Assembly (NCBI RefSeq): GCF_004000805.1
Contig: NZ_BILY01000003.1
Coordinates: 1-64,000, forward strand
Length of the DNA stretch: 64,000 bases
Direction of reading: 5' to 3'
DNA from: Paenibacillus glycanilyticus NBRC 16618
Lineage (GTDB): Bacteria; Bacillota; Bacilli; Paenibacillales; Paenibacillaceae
Numbering within the stretch: position 1 is the stretch's first letter; each line of letters starts with the position of its first letter. Below are positions 63,629 through 64,000 of the stretch, one piece after another. The notes beneath the pieces were generated by a model that had not been told where the DNA came from, did no database searches, and saw only the letters and a program-made list of their open reading frames with translations. Position numbers and translations under genes: made by a program.

Positions 63629-64000
63629 TTAATGAAGATGGAATTTTCGCTCAATTCGGATGATTTCCCCTTTTGGCCGTTTCAAGCGACTCTGAAGCTT
63701 TGCCAGATGCTGCTTGCGGTATCTTCGGTCCATGACCGTCACGAGGATCAACCATGCCCCCGTTCCGACCGCTCCCCATACGCCAAGCGCAAAGACAGAC
63801 ACCGCTCCGGATAATAACAGCCAGACGAATGCGGCTCGGTCAACGATTGAACCGTAGGATCCTAGATGCCATGGCGCATCGTCCAGCAGCCGGTGTCTGC
63901 CATGCAGCCCGATCTTAATCCAGATCGGAATCATATACGCCAGCTGCAGGCATAACACCGCGAAGCCAAGCAAGCTTGGGATGCCAGCCTCTCCCCCATC
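63629..64000 (-). CDS. Partial membrane protein cut by the window edge
   Basis: The C-terminal 123 or so codons of a protein whose frame stays open to the window end. Two hydrophobic spans are visible (LGFAVLCLQLAYMIPIWI and AFVWLLLSGAVSVFALGVWGAVGTGAWLILVTV), followed by a basic tail. The true start lies outside the window. Family not recognised. Confidence 0.6.
   Translation of the reverse strand, partial: DGGEAGIPSLLGFAVLCLQLAYMIPIWIKIGLHGRHRLLDDAPWHLGSYGSIVDRAAFVWLLLSGAVSVFALGVWGAVGTGAWLILVTVMDRRYRKQHLAKLQSRLKRPKGEIIRIERKFHLH

Overview
The window reads as the chromosome of a spore-forming, low-to-mid GC Gram-positive of the Paenibacillus type. The signs are a YpdA-like bacillithiol reductase, a SleB-type cortex hydrolase, S-layer-homology (SLH) surface proteins, LplABC-style sugar importers, XerS, strong AAGGAGG-type ribosome sites with frequent TTG/GTG starts, and intrinsic terminators between most units. 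I see no rRNA, tRNA, CRISPR array, insertion sequence or prophage.

Layout. (1) 262-13100: an eleven-gene minus-strand operon (ROK kinase, GH9, GH3/NagZ, two LplB/LplC-type permeases, lipoprotein, ThuA-like protein, MDR dehydrogenase, NagB-like protein, TIM-barrel isomerase, VOC protein). It faces a LacI-family regulator, with a LacI-type palindrome on each side of the divergent region. The glycosidases lack signal peptides, so an amino-sugar oligosaccharide is probably imported intact and degraded inside. (2) 14368-22166: a second minus-strand operon (argininosuccinate-lyase-like C-N lyase, amidohydrolase, CUT1-type ABC importer, SolA-like FAD oxidase, atypical SDR). It lies behind tandem promoters, an operator-like palindrome and a leader terminator, and its substrate is unknown. 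(3) 22241-36447: small accessory genes (GNATs, APH-type kinases, ChrA, Nudix), the pentose-phosphate operon zwf-tkt-tal opposite a LysR regulator, a DinG-type helicase, a small zinc-ribbon protein, YceI and a LysE exporter.

(4) 36511-47431 is the most striking block. A cobalamin riboswitch with its own promoter and terminator platform controls five genes: two SLH-anchored alpha/alpha-barrel proteins, a membrane-anchored DUF4430 protein, an EcfT, and a single-chain EcfA-EcfA'-S protein. The alpha/alpha barrel plus DUF4430 is the domain plan of vertebrate intrinsic factor and transcobalamin. The operon therefore looks like a surface cobalamin-capture system feeding an ECF importer.

(5) 47456-64000: a phosphoesterase and rpiA, a SleB hydrolase, xerS, and a tandem pair of ABC exporters preceded by a 31-codon leader ORF and terminator (a BmrB/BmrCD-like attenuation layout). 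After these come a conserved unknown gene, ypdA, a MoxR-DUF58-DUF4129 operon, YcxB, a ChbG-type deacetylase, an APH-type kinase, a MOSC protein, and a membrane protein cut by the window edge. Start codons were moved inward from the longest open frame where a ribosome-binding site clearly favoured it; these cases are noted.
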